Positions 16,058 through 25,493 of a DNA stretch of 64,000 nucleotides are shown here, piece after piece. A model generated the notes under the pieces. It was not told where the DNA came from. It made no database searches and worked only from the letters and a program-made list of their open reading frames with translations. Position 1 is the stretch's first letter; each line of letters begins with the position of its first letter. This stretch comes from Glycomyces sp. TRM65418 (GTDB taxonomy: Bacteria > Actinomycetota > Actinomycetes > Mycobacteriales > Micromonosporaceae): NCBI RefSeq assembly GCF_019710475.1, contig NZ_JAJFAX010000015.1, positions 1 to 64,000 on the forward strand. Direction: 5' to 3'. Both the position numbers and the translations under genes were made by a program.

Positions 16058-18430
16058 ATGCCACCGATCCCCCTCCCACAGGGGCCGGCCCGCCTCACCG
16101 CGGACTTCGACGCGCCCACCGGCCCCCTCGTCCACGGCGCGACCGGGTCGCTCTACGGCGTCTCGGAGGACGGCGTGCCCGCCGACGAGCTGCTGGACGC
16201 CATCGACCTCACGTCGCTCGCGGCGAAGCCCGACGGCGGAGCGCAGCACCCGGGCGGCGACGCCTCGGAGGCCGTGGCCGTCATGCGGCGCAACGAACGG
16301 GTCCACAAAGGCCAGGGACTCGTGTTCGTCTACCTCCAGGACCTCTTCGCCGAGTGGCCCTACGAGGACGCGGGGATCGACGTCTACCACGAGCGGCTGT
16401 GCGCGGTCGTCCCGCCGATGCTCACGCAGGCGAACACCGGGCGGCTGGTGTGGGTGCCGTTCAACGAGCCCGACTGGATCTGGTACTCGCTCAAGGAGAA
16501 CGACCAGGCGAAGTTCGACCGGTTCCTCGCCGACTGGATCACCACCGTGCAGCTGCTGCGCAGCCTCGCCCCCGGCGTGCCGATCGCCGGGCCGAACGAG
16601 GCGTACTACCACCCGGAGTTCCTCCCCCACTTCCTCAGGCGCGCCCGCGACACCGGGACGCTCCCGGAGTGGACGACCTGGCACGAGCTGTCGCCGCGGT
16701 CGCTGGCGGAGTTCCGCGGGCACTACGCGGCCTACCGCGGGCTCGAACGCCGACTCGGCATCGCCCCGCGGCGCGTCAACATCGACGAGTACGGCAACAA
16801 CCGCGACCTCTCCGTGCCCGGCCAGCTCGTGCAGTGGACCGCGATGTTCGAGGAGACGAAGGTCCACGCCGACATGGCGTTCTGGACGGCCGCCGGAGGC
16901 TACTCGGGCGCGGCCCCGCAGCCGTGCGTCCCCAACGGCGCGTGGTGGTTCCTCAAGGCGTACTCGGGGATGACCGGCGAGACCGTGCGCGTCACCCCGC
17001 CGCATCCGAACACGGTGGACACCCTGCAGGGGGTGGCGAGCTTCGACCCCGACCGCGGCAGCGCCCAGATCCTCGCCGGCGGCACCGACGCGCCCTTCAC
17101 GATCGTCGCCGAGGGCCTGGATCCGGCGTACTGGGGCGAGCGGGCGACCGCGACGGTCTACCGCATCGACTGGACCGGTTATGAGGGGGCCGCGGGCCCG
17201 CCGGTGGCCCTCGACCAGGTCACGAGCGCGCCCGGGGAGCTGGAAGTGCATGTGCCCGAGCCGGACCGGATGGCCGCGTACTGGGTGCGCATCGTCCCCG
17301 GCCAGGCCGCCCCGGTCGAGCCGCCGCCGTGGCGGGGTCGCTGGGAGGCCGAGCACGCGAAGGTGAGCTCGGGCCAGGTGAACCGCCTGGGCTGCGCCGA
17401 GGACGGCAACGGCTTCGCGGCCTCGGGCGCGCACGACGTGAGCGGCCTGCACTTGAACGACTCGGCCGTGTCCTTCAGCGTCGACGTCCCCGCCGACGGG
17501 GACTACGACCTCGCGATCTTCTACTCCCACATGTACGGGCGCGGAGCCGAGGCCACCGAGCCGCAGCCCGCGGAGCAGGTCCTCAGCGTCAACGGCGCGG
17601 AGCGGATCGTGGCGTACCCGACCACGATGAACTGGCAGCACCGCTCGATCGAGGTCGCCGCGGTGACGCTGCGGGCGGGCGGGAACGCGATCGAACTGTC
17701 GAAATCGGGGGCGATCGGCACCGCCCGCGGCGAGGTCGCGCTCGACAAGATCGAGCTCCACGAGCGCCGCCCCGAACGCCACGTGTACGAGGGCGCGTTC
17801 GCCCGGCGCGACGGCGACGGCCTCGTCTTCGACCTCTACGCGGGTGATGCCGGGTACCGCCGGATCGACGGCGCCGCGAGGGCGGTCCTGGCCGGTCCGC
17901 AGAACCAGTGGGTCCCGGTGGATCTCGCCCGGCCGGTGTTCCTGCACCAGGGGATCAACCGGCTCCTCGCGGATCAGGAGACCGAGCGCCTCACCGTCAC
18001 GGCCGCGGCGGGCCCGGACGTGGTCGAGGTCCGCGCGCAGGACGTCGTGCGCGCCGGCGGGTCGCTGCTGGTGGTGAACGACTTCGCGGTCGGCGGGCAC
18101 GTGGTCGGCTGGAACGGCAAGGGCGCCACCGCTTCGATCGAGGTCGAGACCGGGGCCGGGCCGCACGCGCTGCTGATCGGCTACGCGAACGACGAGCGCA
18201 GCGGGGGCCACGAGTACAATGTGGACATCGTCTCGCGGTACTGCGAGATCGCGGTGAACGGCGCGTCCATCGGCCGGTTTCCGATGCGCGGCACCTGGAC
18301 CTGGAATGACTTCTGGACCTATCCGGTGATCGTCGAGCTGCGCGAGGGCCGCAACACGATCGCCTTCGGCAACCCGGACGGCCCCACCGCCGAGTTCGAA
18401 CGCTTCCGCATCGCCCCGCTCAATCCCTGA
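16058..18430 (+). CDS. Large glycoside hydrolase (clan A-like TIM barrel) with C-terminal carbohydrate-binding modules
   Basis: 790 residues, no signal peptide seen. The N-terminal part (1-~400) has GH-A features: GSLYGVSEDG near the start, NEPDW with the probable acid/base E137, and NIDEYGNN with the probable nucleophile E244, where clan A places them. From ~430 there is a CBM35-like beta-sandwich (WEAEHAKVSSG, YDLAIFYSH, IELSKSG, VALDKIEL). From ~590 a second sandwich follows, ending NDFWTYPVIVELREG and NTIAFGNPDGP. Family (perhaps GH39-like) and substrate are not certain; lack of a signal peptide suggests intracellular oligosaccharide cleavage. It is in an operon with the LacI gene. Confidence 0.8.
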   Translation: MPPIPLPQGPARLTADFDAPTGPLVHGATGSLYGVSEDGVPADELLDAIDLTSLAAKPDGGAQHPGGDASEAVAVMRRNERVHKGQGLVFVYLQDLFAEWPYEDAGIDVYHERLCAVVPPMLTQANTGRLVWVPFNEPDWIWYSLKENDQAKFDRFLADWITTVQLLRSLAPGVPIAGPNEAYYHPEFLPHFLRRARDTGTLPEWTTWHELSPRSLAEFRGHYAAYRGLERRLGIAPRRVNIDEYGNNRDLSVPGQLVQWTAMFEETKVHADMAFWTAAGGYSGAAPQPCVPNGAWWFLKAYSGMTGETVRVTPPHPNTVDTLQGVASFDPDRGSAQILAGGTDAPFTIVAEGLDPAYWGERATATVYRIDWTGYEGAAGPPVALDQVTSAPGELEVHVPEPDRMAAYWVRIVPGQAAPVEPPPWRGRWEAEHAKVSSGQVNRLGCAEDGNGFAASGAHDVSGLHLNDSAVSFSVDVPADGDYDLAIFYSHMYGRGAEATEPQPAEQVLSVNGAERIVAYPTTMNWQHRSIEVAAVTLRAGGNAIELSKSGAIGTARGEVALDKIELHERRPERHVYEGAFARRDGDGLVFDLYAGDAGYRRIDGAARAVLAGPQNQWVPVDLARPVFLHQGINRLLADQETERLTVTAAAGPDVVEVRAQDVVRAGGSLLVVNDFAVGGHVVGWNGKGATASIEVETGAGPHALLIGYANDERSGGHEYNVDIVSRYCEIAVNGASIGRFPMRGTWTWNDFWTYPVIVELREGRNTIAFGNPDGPTAEFERFRIAPLNP

Positions 18431-18433
18431 ACG

Positions 18434-18470
18434 CCGCAGCGCCCGCGCCGTCTCGGCGCGGGCGCTGCGG
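18434..18470. terminator. Bidirectional terminator
   Basis: Perfect 16-bp stem (18434-18449 with 18455-18470) and a 5-nt loop between the convergent glycoside hydrolase and aldo/keto reductase genes. Confidence 0.85.
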
Positions 18471-18477
18471 TCGTGCG

Positions 18478-19332
<855 letters not shown>

Positions 19333-19502
19333 TCAATGCTCGATGGTGCTGCTCGGCGCGGTCCGGGGCGTCGGTCCGGCCGCTTCCGGTAGCAACCGCG
19401 TGCCCGGCCGGATTGTTCCCCGGAGGGTGATGTCGCCTCGGGCGCGGCGACACTCGGCTCTCTGCGGAGACGCCGCGACGGGTGAATGCGAGACTCTTCG
19501 TC

Positions 19503-19901
19503 ATGATCAAAGGGTTCAAAGAGTTCGTGATGCGCGGCAACGTGGTCGAGCTGGCCGTCGCCGTGGTGATGGGCGCGGCGATGACCGCGCTGGTGGGGTC
19601 GTTCGGGGACGCGTTCCTCAATCCGCTGATCACGCTGGTCACCGGCGGCGCGGAGGTCGGCGGCAGCTTCACGGTGAACGGCGTCGAGTTCCCGTACGGG
19701 GTGTTCCTCAACGGGGTGCTGGTGTTCTTCCTGACCTCGGTGGCGGTGTACTTCGTGATCGTGCTGCCGATGAACAAGCTGCGCGAGCGGTTCACGCCGC
19801 CGGCACAGGTGGCCGCGGAGGCCGCGGAGGAGCACGCGGTGGCGGAGATCGAAGTGCTGCAGGAGATCCGGGATCTGCTGCGCGAGCAGAACCGGCGCTA
19901 G
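19503..19901 (+). CDS. mscL: Large-conductance mechanosensitive channel MscL
   Basis: 132 residues: amphipathic N-terminus MIKGFKEFVMRGNVVELAV, TM1 with the gate-forming stretch (AVAVVMGAAM), a periplasmic loop, TM2 (GVLVFFLTSVAVYFVIV), the NKLRE motif and a C-terminal helical bundle. It opens under hypo-osmotic shock. GAGACT at 19490-19495 ends 7 nt before ATG 19503, so the mRNA is probably leaderless. That, and alignment to known MscL starts, favours 19503 over a GTG at 19482. Confidence 0.95.
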   Translation: MIKGFKEFVMRGNVVELAVAVVMGAAMTALVGSFGDAFLNPLITLVTGGAEVGGSFTVNGVEFPYGVFLNGVLVFFLTSVAVYFVIVLPMNKLRERFTPPAQVAAEAAEEHAVAEIEVLQEIRDLLREQNRR

Positions 19902-19907
19902 GGACTG

Positions 19908-19944
19908 GACGGCCCGCCGCCGCACTGGTGCGGGGCGGGCCGTC
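19908..19944 (+). terminator. Terminator of mscL
   Basis: Long hairpin: 11-bp outer stem (19908-19918 with 19934-19944) continuing into an inner CCGCAC/GTGCGG stem, 7 bp past the stop. Confidence 0.8.
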
Positions 19945-20107
19945 GCGCGTCCGGGTTTTCGGGCGGGAGCGGGAGGGTATTCGGCACGTCCCCGATGCCG
20001 CGGCCGACGCCGACGGCCCTGCCGGGGTCGGCGGGGGCCTTGCCCGTGTCGCACCCGCGTGGGACGGTGGGGTGGCGTTGCCGACCCGACCCGTGAAGGA
20101 ATTGACC

Positions 20108-20941
20108 ATGCCGACCTCCATTCCGCTCGGCGCCCCGATCTGGGCCGATGCGAACACCCCCGATATGGCCGTGGACCTGGCCTTCTACATGCGGCTGTTC
20201 AATTGGTCCAGTTTCGACACCGGAGAGCAGTTCGGGCATTACACCGAGCTGTGCCTGGGGACGACGATCTCGATGGCGCGGGCCGTGGGCGGGCTGGCCC
20301 CGAATCCGCCTGCGGACACGAGCCGGCTCTCGACGTGGGGGGTGGCGTTCCATGTGGACGACTGCGTGCAGGCGACGGCGAACGCCGAGAAGCTGGGCGC
20401 GACGATCGTGAGCCATCCGATCCGGGTGGGCGACGACCTGGTGTACGCGGCGATGAAGGACCCTGACGGGGGCTCGTTCGGCCTGTTCGAGCCGATGAGC
20501 GACCACGTCGGGTTCACCGCGTTCCGCGAGCCGGGCGCGATCGTGTGGTTCGAGTACGTGTACGACGGAGCACCGGTGGAGGCGATGCAGTTCTATGCGG
20601 AGCTGCTGAACTGGTCGCTGAAGGTGCCCGGGCATGACGAGCCGCCGCACGACGCGCCGTACGTGGGCCTGTGGACCCACGACGAGGGCGTGGTGCAGGA
20701 GGACTCGGCCGAGTTCGGCGGCGCGCGGATGGCGCTGGGCCCGGAGGTGGAGATGAAGCCGCATTGGCTGGTGTGCTTCGGGACCGATTCGGTGGACTTG
20801 ACGGCGGCGAAGGCGGTCGACCTCGGCGGCCGGGTGGCGGTCGCGCCGGTGGACGACCCGGGCGGGCGCATGGCGGTGCTGGTGTCGCCGACGGGCGCGC
20901 ACTTCACGATCATGTCGACGGCGGTCCCGGGCCGGGAGTGA
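20108..20941 (+). CDS. Two-module VOC protein (CFP32/Rv0577-like), first of a tandem pair
   Basis: 277 residues from ATG 20108 with AAGGA upstream. Two glyoxalase-fold modules: module 1 (10-125) begins GAPIWADANTPDMAVDLAFY, module 2 (135-270) begins IVWFEYVYDGAPVEAMQFY. Each has the helix FYxxLxxW and a late GxxFGLFEP or GAHFTIM motif. The layout resembles the mycobacterial antigen CFP32 (Rv0577). Substrate unknown. It is followed 113 bp later by a clear paralogue. Confidence 0.85.
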   Translation: MPTSIPLGAPIWADANTPDMAVDLAFYMRLFNWSSFDTGEQFGHYTELCLGTTISMARAVGGLAPNPPADTSRLSTWGVAFHVDDCVQATANAEKLGATIVSHPIRVGDDLVYAAMKDPDGGSFGLFEPMSDHVGFTAFREPGAIVWFEYVYDGAPVEAMQFYAELLNWSLKVPGHDEPPHDAPYVGLWTHDEGVVQEDSAEFGGARMALGPEVEMKPHWLVCFGTDSVDLTAAKAVDLGGRVAVAPVDDPGGRMAVLVSPTGAHFTIMSTAVPGRE

Positions 20942-21053
20942 GCGGCCGGGTCGCGATTGAACGGCCGGGTCGCGATGAAACCGGTGCGGGCGCCTGAGGC
21001 CCGTGCGACGGTGGTGGAGTCAGCGGTCATCACTCGCGAAGGAGCCGTGCGCC

Positions 21054-21860
21054 ATGACCTCGATACCGGTGGGCGCTCCGATCTGGGCCGATTCCCTCAC
21101 GACCGACCTCGAAGCCGACACGCGGTTCTATATGCGGCTGTTCGGCTGGACCTCGGTCGACACGGGCGAGGACTTCGGCCATTACACGACGTTCGGGCTC
21201 CCGGACGGGTCCTCGGGCCCGGGTCGGGCGGTCACGGGGATCATGCCGTGCCCGCCGGACATGCCGCCGTCGCAGATGTGGAACCTGCAGTTCCGGGTGG
21301 ACGACTGCGACGCCGCGACCCGGCGGGCGCGCGAGCTCGGCGGCACGGTCGTGAGCGAGCCGGAGGACGTGGGCTCGTTGCTGCGGTTCTCGATGGTGGC
21401 CGACCCGTACGGCGCGTCGTTCGGCCTGGTCGAGCCGAAGGAGCCGGGCTCGGGCTTCGAGGCGTGGGGGGAGCCGAACAGCATCGGGTGGGTCGAGTAC
21501 CGCTACGACGGCGTGCCGGCGGAGGGGATGCGGTTCTACACGGCGCTGCTCGGCTGGAACGTGACGACGCCGCCGTGGGAGAACCCGTCGAGCCCGAAGC
21601 CGTACGCGGCGCTGAGCGCGGCCGGCAGCGAGCGGGAGTTCGGCGGCTGCCATGCGTCGGACGCCTGGGAGCTGGAGCTGCCGCCGGCGTGGAACGTCAT
21701 GGTGCAGGTGGACGACGCGGTCGCGATGTGCGAGCGCGCGGTGGAGCTGGGCGGGTCGGTCGCGGCGGAGCCGCTGGAGGTCCCGGGCCTGATGATCGCG
21801 GGCATCGCGGTCCCGAGCGGCACCGTCGTCGGCATCCAGTCCCCGCGCGGCTGGGAGTGA
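21054..21860 (+). CDS. Two-module VOC protein, second of a tandem pair
   Basis: 268 residues from ATG 21054 with GAAGGAG upstream. It begins TSIPVGAPIWADSLTTDLEA and shares with the preceding gene the FYMRLFxW, DTGExFGHYT and VDDC blocks and the two-module layout, so the two arose by tandem duplication. Module 2 starts at IGWVEYRYDGVPAEGMRFY. Function unknown. Its stop lies 30 bp from the remains of a toxin gene on the other strand. Confidence 0.85.
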   Translation: MTSIPVGAPIWADSLTTDLEADTRFYMRLFGWTSVDTGEDFGHYTTFGLPDGSSGPGRAVTGIMPCPPDMPPSQMWNLQFRVDDCDAATRRARELGGTVVSEPEDVGSLLRFSMVADPYGASFGLVEPKEPGSGFEAWGEPNSIGWVEYRYDGVPAEGMRFYTALLGWNVTTPPWENPSSPKPYAALSAAGSEREFGGCHASDAWELELPPAWNVMVQVDDAVAMCERAVELGGSVAAEPLEVPGLMIAGIAVPSGTVVGIQSPRGWE

Positions 21861-21890
21861 ACATCGATTCGATCGGGCCGAGCGACCGCG

Positions 21891-21917
21891 AATCACCGAG
21901 GTGTCCGCGACGGTCAC
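21891..21917 (-). pseudogene. VapC/FitB-type PIN toxin remnant (first nine codons)
   Basis: GTG at 21917 overlaps the antitoxin stop as GTGA, the classic coupling in type II toxin-antitoxin operons. It reads MTVADTSVI, the canonical PIN-domain N-terminus with the first catalytic Asp. After Ile the sequence loses all similarity and runs into the end of the VOC gene. Only nine of about 130 codons remain. Confidence 0.65.
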
Positions 21918-22136
21918 CGCGACTCCCGGTCCTCTCGGGTCATCTCGACGATGAGGTCCCTGTCGGTCTTCGGCCCGCCTCGACGCTCGCGAGTGCCTCC
22001 GAGACGGTCGGCTGCTCGCCTCCCGCGTGCGCTTTCGGTGCAGGTGCGCCTGAAGCGACATGCCCGCCGCAGCGGCCCGGCTCTTCCACACGCGGTAGGC
22101 CTCGTCGGAGGCGTTCTTCACCTGGATGTTCTTCAC
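21914..22136 (-). pseudogene. FitA/VapB-type antitoxin pseudogene with two frameshifts
   Basis: From GTG 22136 (or ATG 22160) one reads VKNIQVKNASDEAYRVW, then KSRAAAAGMSLQAHL, a typical ribbon-helix-helix antitoxin start. The frame breaks near 22012-22018; the next frame gives QPTVSEALASVEAG. A second break near 21970-21976 restores PKTDRDLIVEMTREDRESR and a stop at 21914-21916. The three pieces in order match a complete ~80-residue antitoxin. So the gene is intact in layout but frame-disrupted twice. Confidence 0.7.
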
Positions 22137-22206
22137 GGCTTCACCATTGCCTTCCGGCATTCGTCGAGCGTGCGAATCAGGCCTCAGGCAGGCTCGCCTC
22201 GCCTGT

Positions 22207-23916
22207 TCAGTGACGTGTCGCGCGCTGCGGCATGGCGACCGCGGCCATCACTGCGACGGTGAGGGCGATCATCGCCGCGGCCGGGGCGAGGGCCGCGAGC
22301 GGGGCGCGTTCGAGGTACGGCAGGGACCGTGCGAGGCTCGCGCCCCATTCCGGTGCGTCCGCGCCCGCGCCGAGGCCGAGGAACCCGAGCGAGGCGATGC
22401 CGAGGGCCATGCCCGGCAATCGTAGGCCCGCATGGGCGGCGAGCGGTCCGACCACGAGCGGGAGCGTGTGCCGCCGGAGCATCCACCAGCGTCCGGCCCC
22501 GAGCGCTCGGCGCGCTTCGAGGTGCCCGGCGGTGCGGGCCTGGGCCACGAGTTCGGCGGCGTGCGCGGCCAGCGGCGGCCACGATACGGCGACGACCGCG
22601 AGCACCGCCCCGAACTGGCCCCGCCCGAGGAGGACCACGACGAGCATCCCGGCGATCGCGACCGGGAACGAGTTGCACGCCTCGGCGAGCGGATGCGCCA
22701 GGCGCGGCGCGAAGCCGAGGGCCAGCGCGAGCGCGTAGGCGAGGCCGCACGCGAGGAACGCCGCACCGGCCGTCCACAGTGCTCCTTGTCCGAGGCGGGC
22801 GAGCACGTCGCGGCCGAGCTCGTCGGTGCCGAGCCAGTGGGCGGCCGACGGGCCGTCGAGCCGGGAGCCGGTGGCGATGTCACCGCTGCGTGCGAACCCG
22901 TACGCGAGGGCGGCCAGCAGCGGTCCGGCGCCGACGGCGATCCACGCGAGGTGCCCGCGCCGACCGCCCGACACCGTCGGGGCCGTGGGGATCGCGGTGG
23001 CGTCGCCCGTGAGGGCGCGGGCGGCGAGGCGGGCGACCAGGCCCGCGGCGAAGCCGAAGCCGATGAGGAGCGCCATGCAGGCCTGGAGGACCGGGAGGTC
23101 TTGGGCGTCGGCGGCGGCGAGCGCGGCACGCCCGAGCCCGGGGACGGCGAAGATCGTCTCGACGGCGACGGCCGCGCCGGTGATGCTGACGCTGATGATC
23201 GCGAACTGCGGTACGACGGGTGGCAGGGCGCGGCGGAGCAGGCCGCGCACGACGCGGCCGCGCCGGTAGCCGGCGGTGCGCCACTGGCGGACCCAGTCTT
23301 CGGCGGCGACGCGGCCGATGGCGTCGCGGCCGAGCCGGGCCAGGACGCCGCCGCCGGGCAGGCCCATCGCCAGGGCGGGCAGCAGGAGGTGCAGCGGACT
23401 GGTGAAGCCGTACGCGGGCAGGATCCCGGCCCAGGCGGCGAAGACGGCGACGCCGAGGGTGGCGATGAGGAAGTCGGGCAGGGCCGCGAAGGCGGCGACG
23501 GCGACGCCGCCGGCGCCCACGGGTCGGCCTTCGGCGGCGCGGCGCAGCGCGGGCGCGCATGCGAGGGCGGCGACGGCGAAGGTCACGGCGAGGGCCGCGC
23601 CCATCACGGTGAGGGAGACGCCGAGGGCGGACAGGACCGTCTCGGCGACCGGTTCGCCGCTCGTCCAGGAGGCGCCGAAGTCGCCGCGGAGGAGACCGGC
23701 GAGCCAGTCGCGGAGGATGGCGAGCGGTCCGGCGTCGAGGCCGAGTTCGGCGCGGACCGCGTCGAGGGCGGCGTCGGTGGCCTCGCGGCCGGGGTAGCGG
23801 GCGCGCAGGACGGAGAGGGCCGGGTCGCGGTCGGCGAGCCAGGGCAGCAGGCCGATGGCGACGAGGACCGCGAGGAGGATCGCGAGCCGTGTGAGGGACC
23901 CGCGCAGGAGCGCCAC
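22207..23916 (-). CDS. Fused DppB/NikB-DppC/NikC ABC transporter permease
   Basis: 569 residues, about twice a single permease. Module 1 (~1-300) is NikB-like: N-terminal helix, LGLDAGPLAILRDWLAGLLRGDFG-type segment, and an EAA loop (AGYRRGRVVRGLLRRALPP). Module 2 (~315-569) is NikC-like: HWLGTDELGRDVLARL, NSFPVAIAGM, and EAA loop EARRALGAGRWWMLRRHTLP. Together they form the full membrane channel. The GTG at 23916 is 3 bp after the stop of the binding-protein gene, so they are coupled. No ATPase genes (NikD/NikE) follow. Nickel rather than dipeptide is inferred from the Nur-like operator upstream of the operon. Confidence 0.88.
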   Translation of the reverse strand: MALLRGSLTRLAILLAVLVAIGLLPWLADRDPALSVLRARYPGREATDAALDAVRAELGLDAGPLAILRDWLAGLLRGDFGASWTSGEPVAETVLSALGVSLTVMGAALAVTFAVAALACAPALRRAAEGRPVGAGGVAVAAFAALPDFLIATLGVAVFAAWAGILPAYGFTSPLHLLLPALAMGLPGGGVLARLGRDAIGRVAAEDWVRQWRTAGYRRGRVVRGLLRRALPPVVPQFAIISVSITGAAVAVETIFAVPGLGRAALAAADAQDLPVLQACMALLIGFGFAAGLVARLAARALTGDATAIPTAPTVSGGRRGHLAWIAVGAGPLLAALAYGFARSGDIATGSRLDGPSAAHWLGTDELGRDVLARLGQGALWTAGAAFLACGLAYALALALGFAPRLAHPLAEACNSFPVAIAGMLVVVLLGRGQFGAVLAVVAVSWPPLAAHAAELVAQARTAGHLEARRALGAGRWWMLRRHTLPLVVGPLAAHAGLRLPGMALGIASLGFLGLGAGADAPEWGASLARSLPYLERAPLAALAPAAAMIALTVAVMAAVAMPQRATRH

Positions 23917-23919
23917 CGA

Positions 23920-25437
23920 CTAGTCCATAGTGGTCTGTGCGGTGATGATCTCGCGTTCGCGCGGGTCGCTGACGACGTTCGCGACCCCTGCTGCGACACC
24001 CGTGACCAGGCGCTCGTGGGCGATCGGGATCACCGCGACGGTGGCGAGCACGACCGCTTCGGCGTCGAGGACGGCGTTCTGCCGCGCGAGGGCGGCGCTC
24101 TCGGTGTCCGGTCCGTCCCCTGCGGCGTCGGCGTCGGCGGCGCCGATGGCCGCGACGGCGGCGTCCACGGCGGGGTCGTCGAGCCGGGAGACGTTGAAGC
24201 CGCCGTCGCCGGTGAAGTCGGAGTCGAGGTAGGTGTAGGCGTCGCCGGAGTCCTGGACGACCGAGCGGGACATGAGGAACGCGTCGAAGTCGCCGGCGAG
24301 CATGTCGGGCTCGATGTCGTTGTACTCGCGGACCTCGGTCTCGACGGCGAACCCGGCGGCCTCCAGTTGGGAGGCGAGGACGGTGAGGGCTTCGGGGAGT
24401 TCGGCGCGGTTGGAGTAGGTGGCGAGTTTGAGGGTCTCGCCGGCGGGGGTCGCGGCCTCGGGGAGGGTGTAGGGCCGGTGGTCGGCGGCCCAGGCGAGGG
24501 CGGGCCCGAACAGGCCTTCGGGGGCGTCGGCGTGGCCTTCGTAGATGTCGCCCACGATCGGGTCGGGGTCGATGGCGGCGGCGACGGCGGCCCGCAGGGA
24601 GGCGTCGGCGAGCGGCCCGGTCGCGGTGTTGAGGTAGAGGCTGACGGTGCGGCCGGTGGGGGCGTCCTGGAGCTGGGAGTCCTGCAGGTTCGCGATCTGG
24701 GCGTACGGGACGGCTTCGATGACGTGGGCCTCGCCGGAGCGGAGTGCGGCGACGCGGGTGGCGGCGTCGGGCACGTAGTCGGCGCGGTAGCCGTCCATCG
24801 CGGCGGGCTCGCCCCAGTAGGCGTCGTTGCGTTCGAGGACGACGCCCGTGGAAGCGGACTCGGTGAGGACGAAGGGCCCGGTGGCGTGGCCGAGCGGGTC
24901 GACGGCGTCGCCCGCGTAGGCGGCCGGGGCGAGGATCGCGAGGTGGGGGCTGGAGAGCCGCTGCGGAAGGACGGGGTCGGGGGCGGCGGTGGTGACGCGG
25001 AGGGTGTGGTCGCCGGTGGCCTCGGCGGCGAGGCCGACGCCGTCGATGACGCGGGGCACCGCGGCGGCTGCGGCGGCGGCGTTGAGGGCGGCGGCCGCGG
25101 CGGCGGCGTCGAGGTCGGTGCCGTCGTGGAAGCGGACGCCTTCGCGGAGGGTGAGGTCCCAGGCGGTGTCCGCGGTCCGGGTCCAGTCGAGGGCGAGCTT
25201 CGCGAGCGGCCGGCCGTTGTCGTCGAGGCCGACGAGGGTCTCGGCGACGGCCCAGCGGGCGAGGAGGAACGCGTCGTCGGAATGGGGCGAGAGCCCTGCC
25301 GCGGGGGTGAGGGCGGTGGCGAAGACCAGGCGGGCGGAGTCGCTCGCCTCGGAGGCGAAGCAGCCGGTGGTGGCGAGGACGCCGCCGAGCCCGAGGGGGG
25401 CGGAGGCCGTGATCAACGTGCGCCGGGAGAGCGGCAT
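23920..25437 (-). CDS. Family 5 solute-binding lipoprotein, probably nickel (NikA-like)
   Basis: 505 residues. The signal peptide has twin arginines (SRRTLITA) and a lipobox (LATTGC, Cys26), so a Tat-exported lipoprotein is likely. The mature part has the SBP_bac_5 layout: GLSPHSDDAFL, LTLREGVRFHDGTDLDA, AIDPDPIVGDIYEG and ATYSNRAELPEAL. It is unusually Ala-rich around 110-125. GACGAGG precedes the ATG at 25437. Its promoter region carries the TATTGCA-N7-TGCAATA palindrome. Alternative substrates (peptide, other metal chelate) cannot be excluded from sequence alone. Confidence 0.85.
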   Translation of the reverse strand: MPLSRRTLITASAPLGLGGVLATTGCFASEASDSARLVFATALTPAAGLSPHSDDAFLLARWAVAETLVGLDDNGRPLAKLALDWTRTADTAWDLTLREGVRFHDGTDLDAAAAAAALNAAAAAAAVPRVIDGVGLAAEATGDHTLRVTTAAPDPVLPQRLSSPHLAILAPAAYAGDAVDPLGHATGPFVLTESASTGVVLERNDAYWGEPAAMDGYRADYVPDAATRVAALRSGEAHVIEAVPYAQIANLQDSQLQDAPTGRTVSLYLNTATGPLADASLRAAVAAAIDPDPIVGDIYEGHADAPEGLFGPALAWAADHRPYTLPEAATPAGETLKLATYSNRAELPEALTVLASQLEAAGFAVETEVREYNDIEPDMLAGDFDAFLMSRSVVQDSGDAYTYLDSDFTGDGGFNVSRLDDPAVDAAVAAIGAADADAAGDGPDTESAALARQNAVLDAEAVVLATVAVIPIAHERLVTGVAAGVANVVSDPREREIITAQTTMD

Positions 25438-25472
25438 GGCAGTGAGCCTCGTCTCTATCGCGAAGTCTTACC

Positions 25473-25493
25473 TATTGCAAATCAGATGCAATA
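25473..25493. promoter_or_regulatory. Nur-like nickel-responsive operator
   Basis: Perfect inverted repeat TATTGCA-N7-TGCAATA. It contains TTGCAA-N5-ATGCAA, which fits the Nur box described in Streptomyces coelicolor (TTGCAA-N5-TTGCAA) with one mismatch. It lies 36-56 bp before the NikA-like start and adjoins the start of the divergent GNAT gene, so one regulator could control both. Confidence 0.7.

Noticed and set aside
22170-22206. Iron-box-like GC/AGGC repeats after the permease gene
   Set aside because: No match to the TTAGGTTAG core and located downstream of a stop, not in a promoter.
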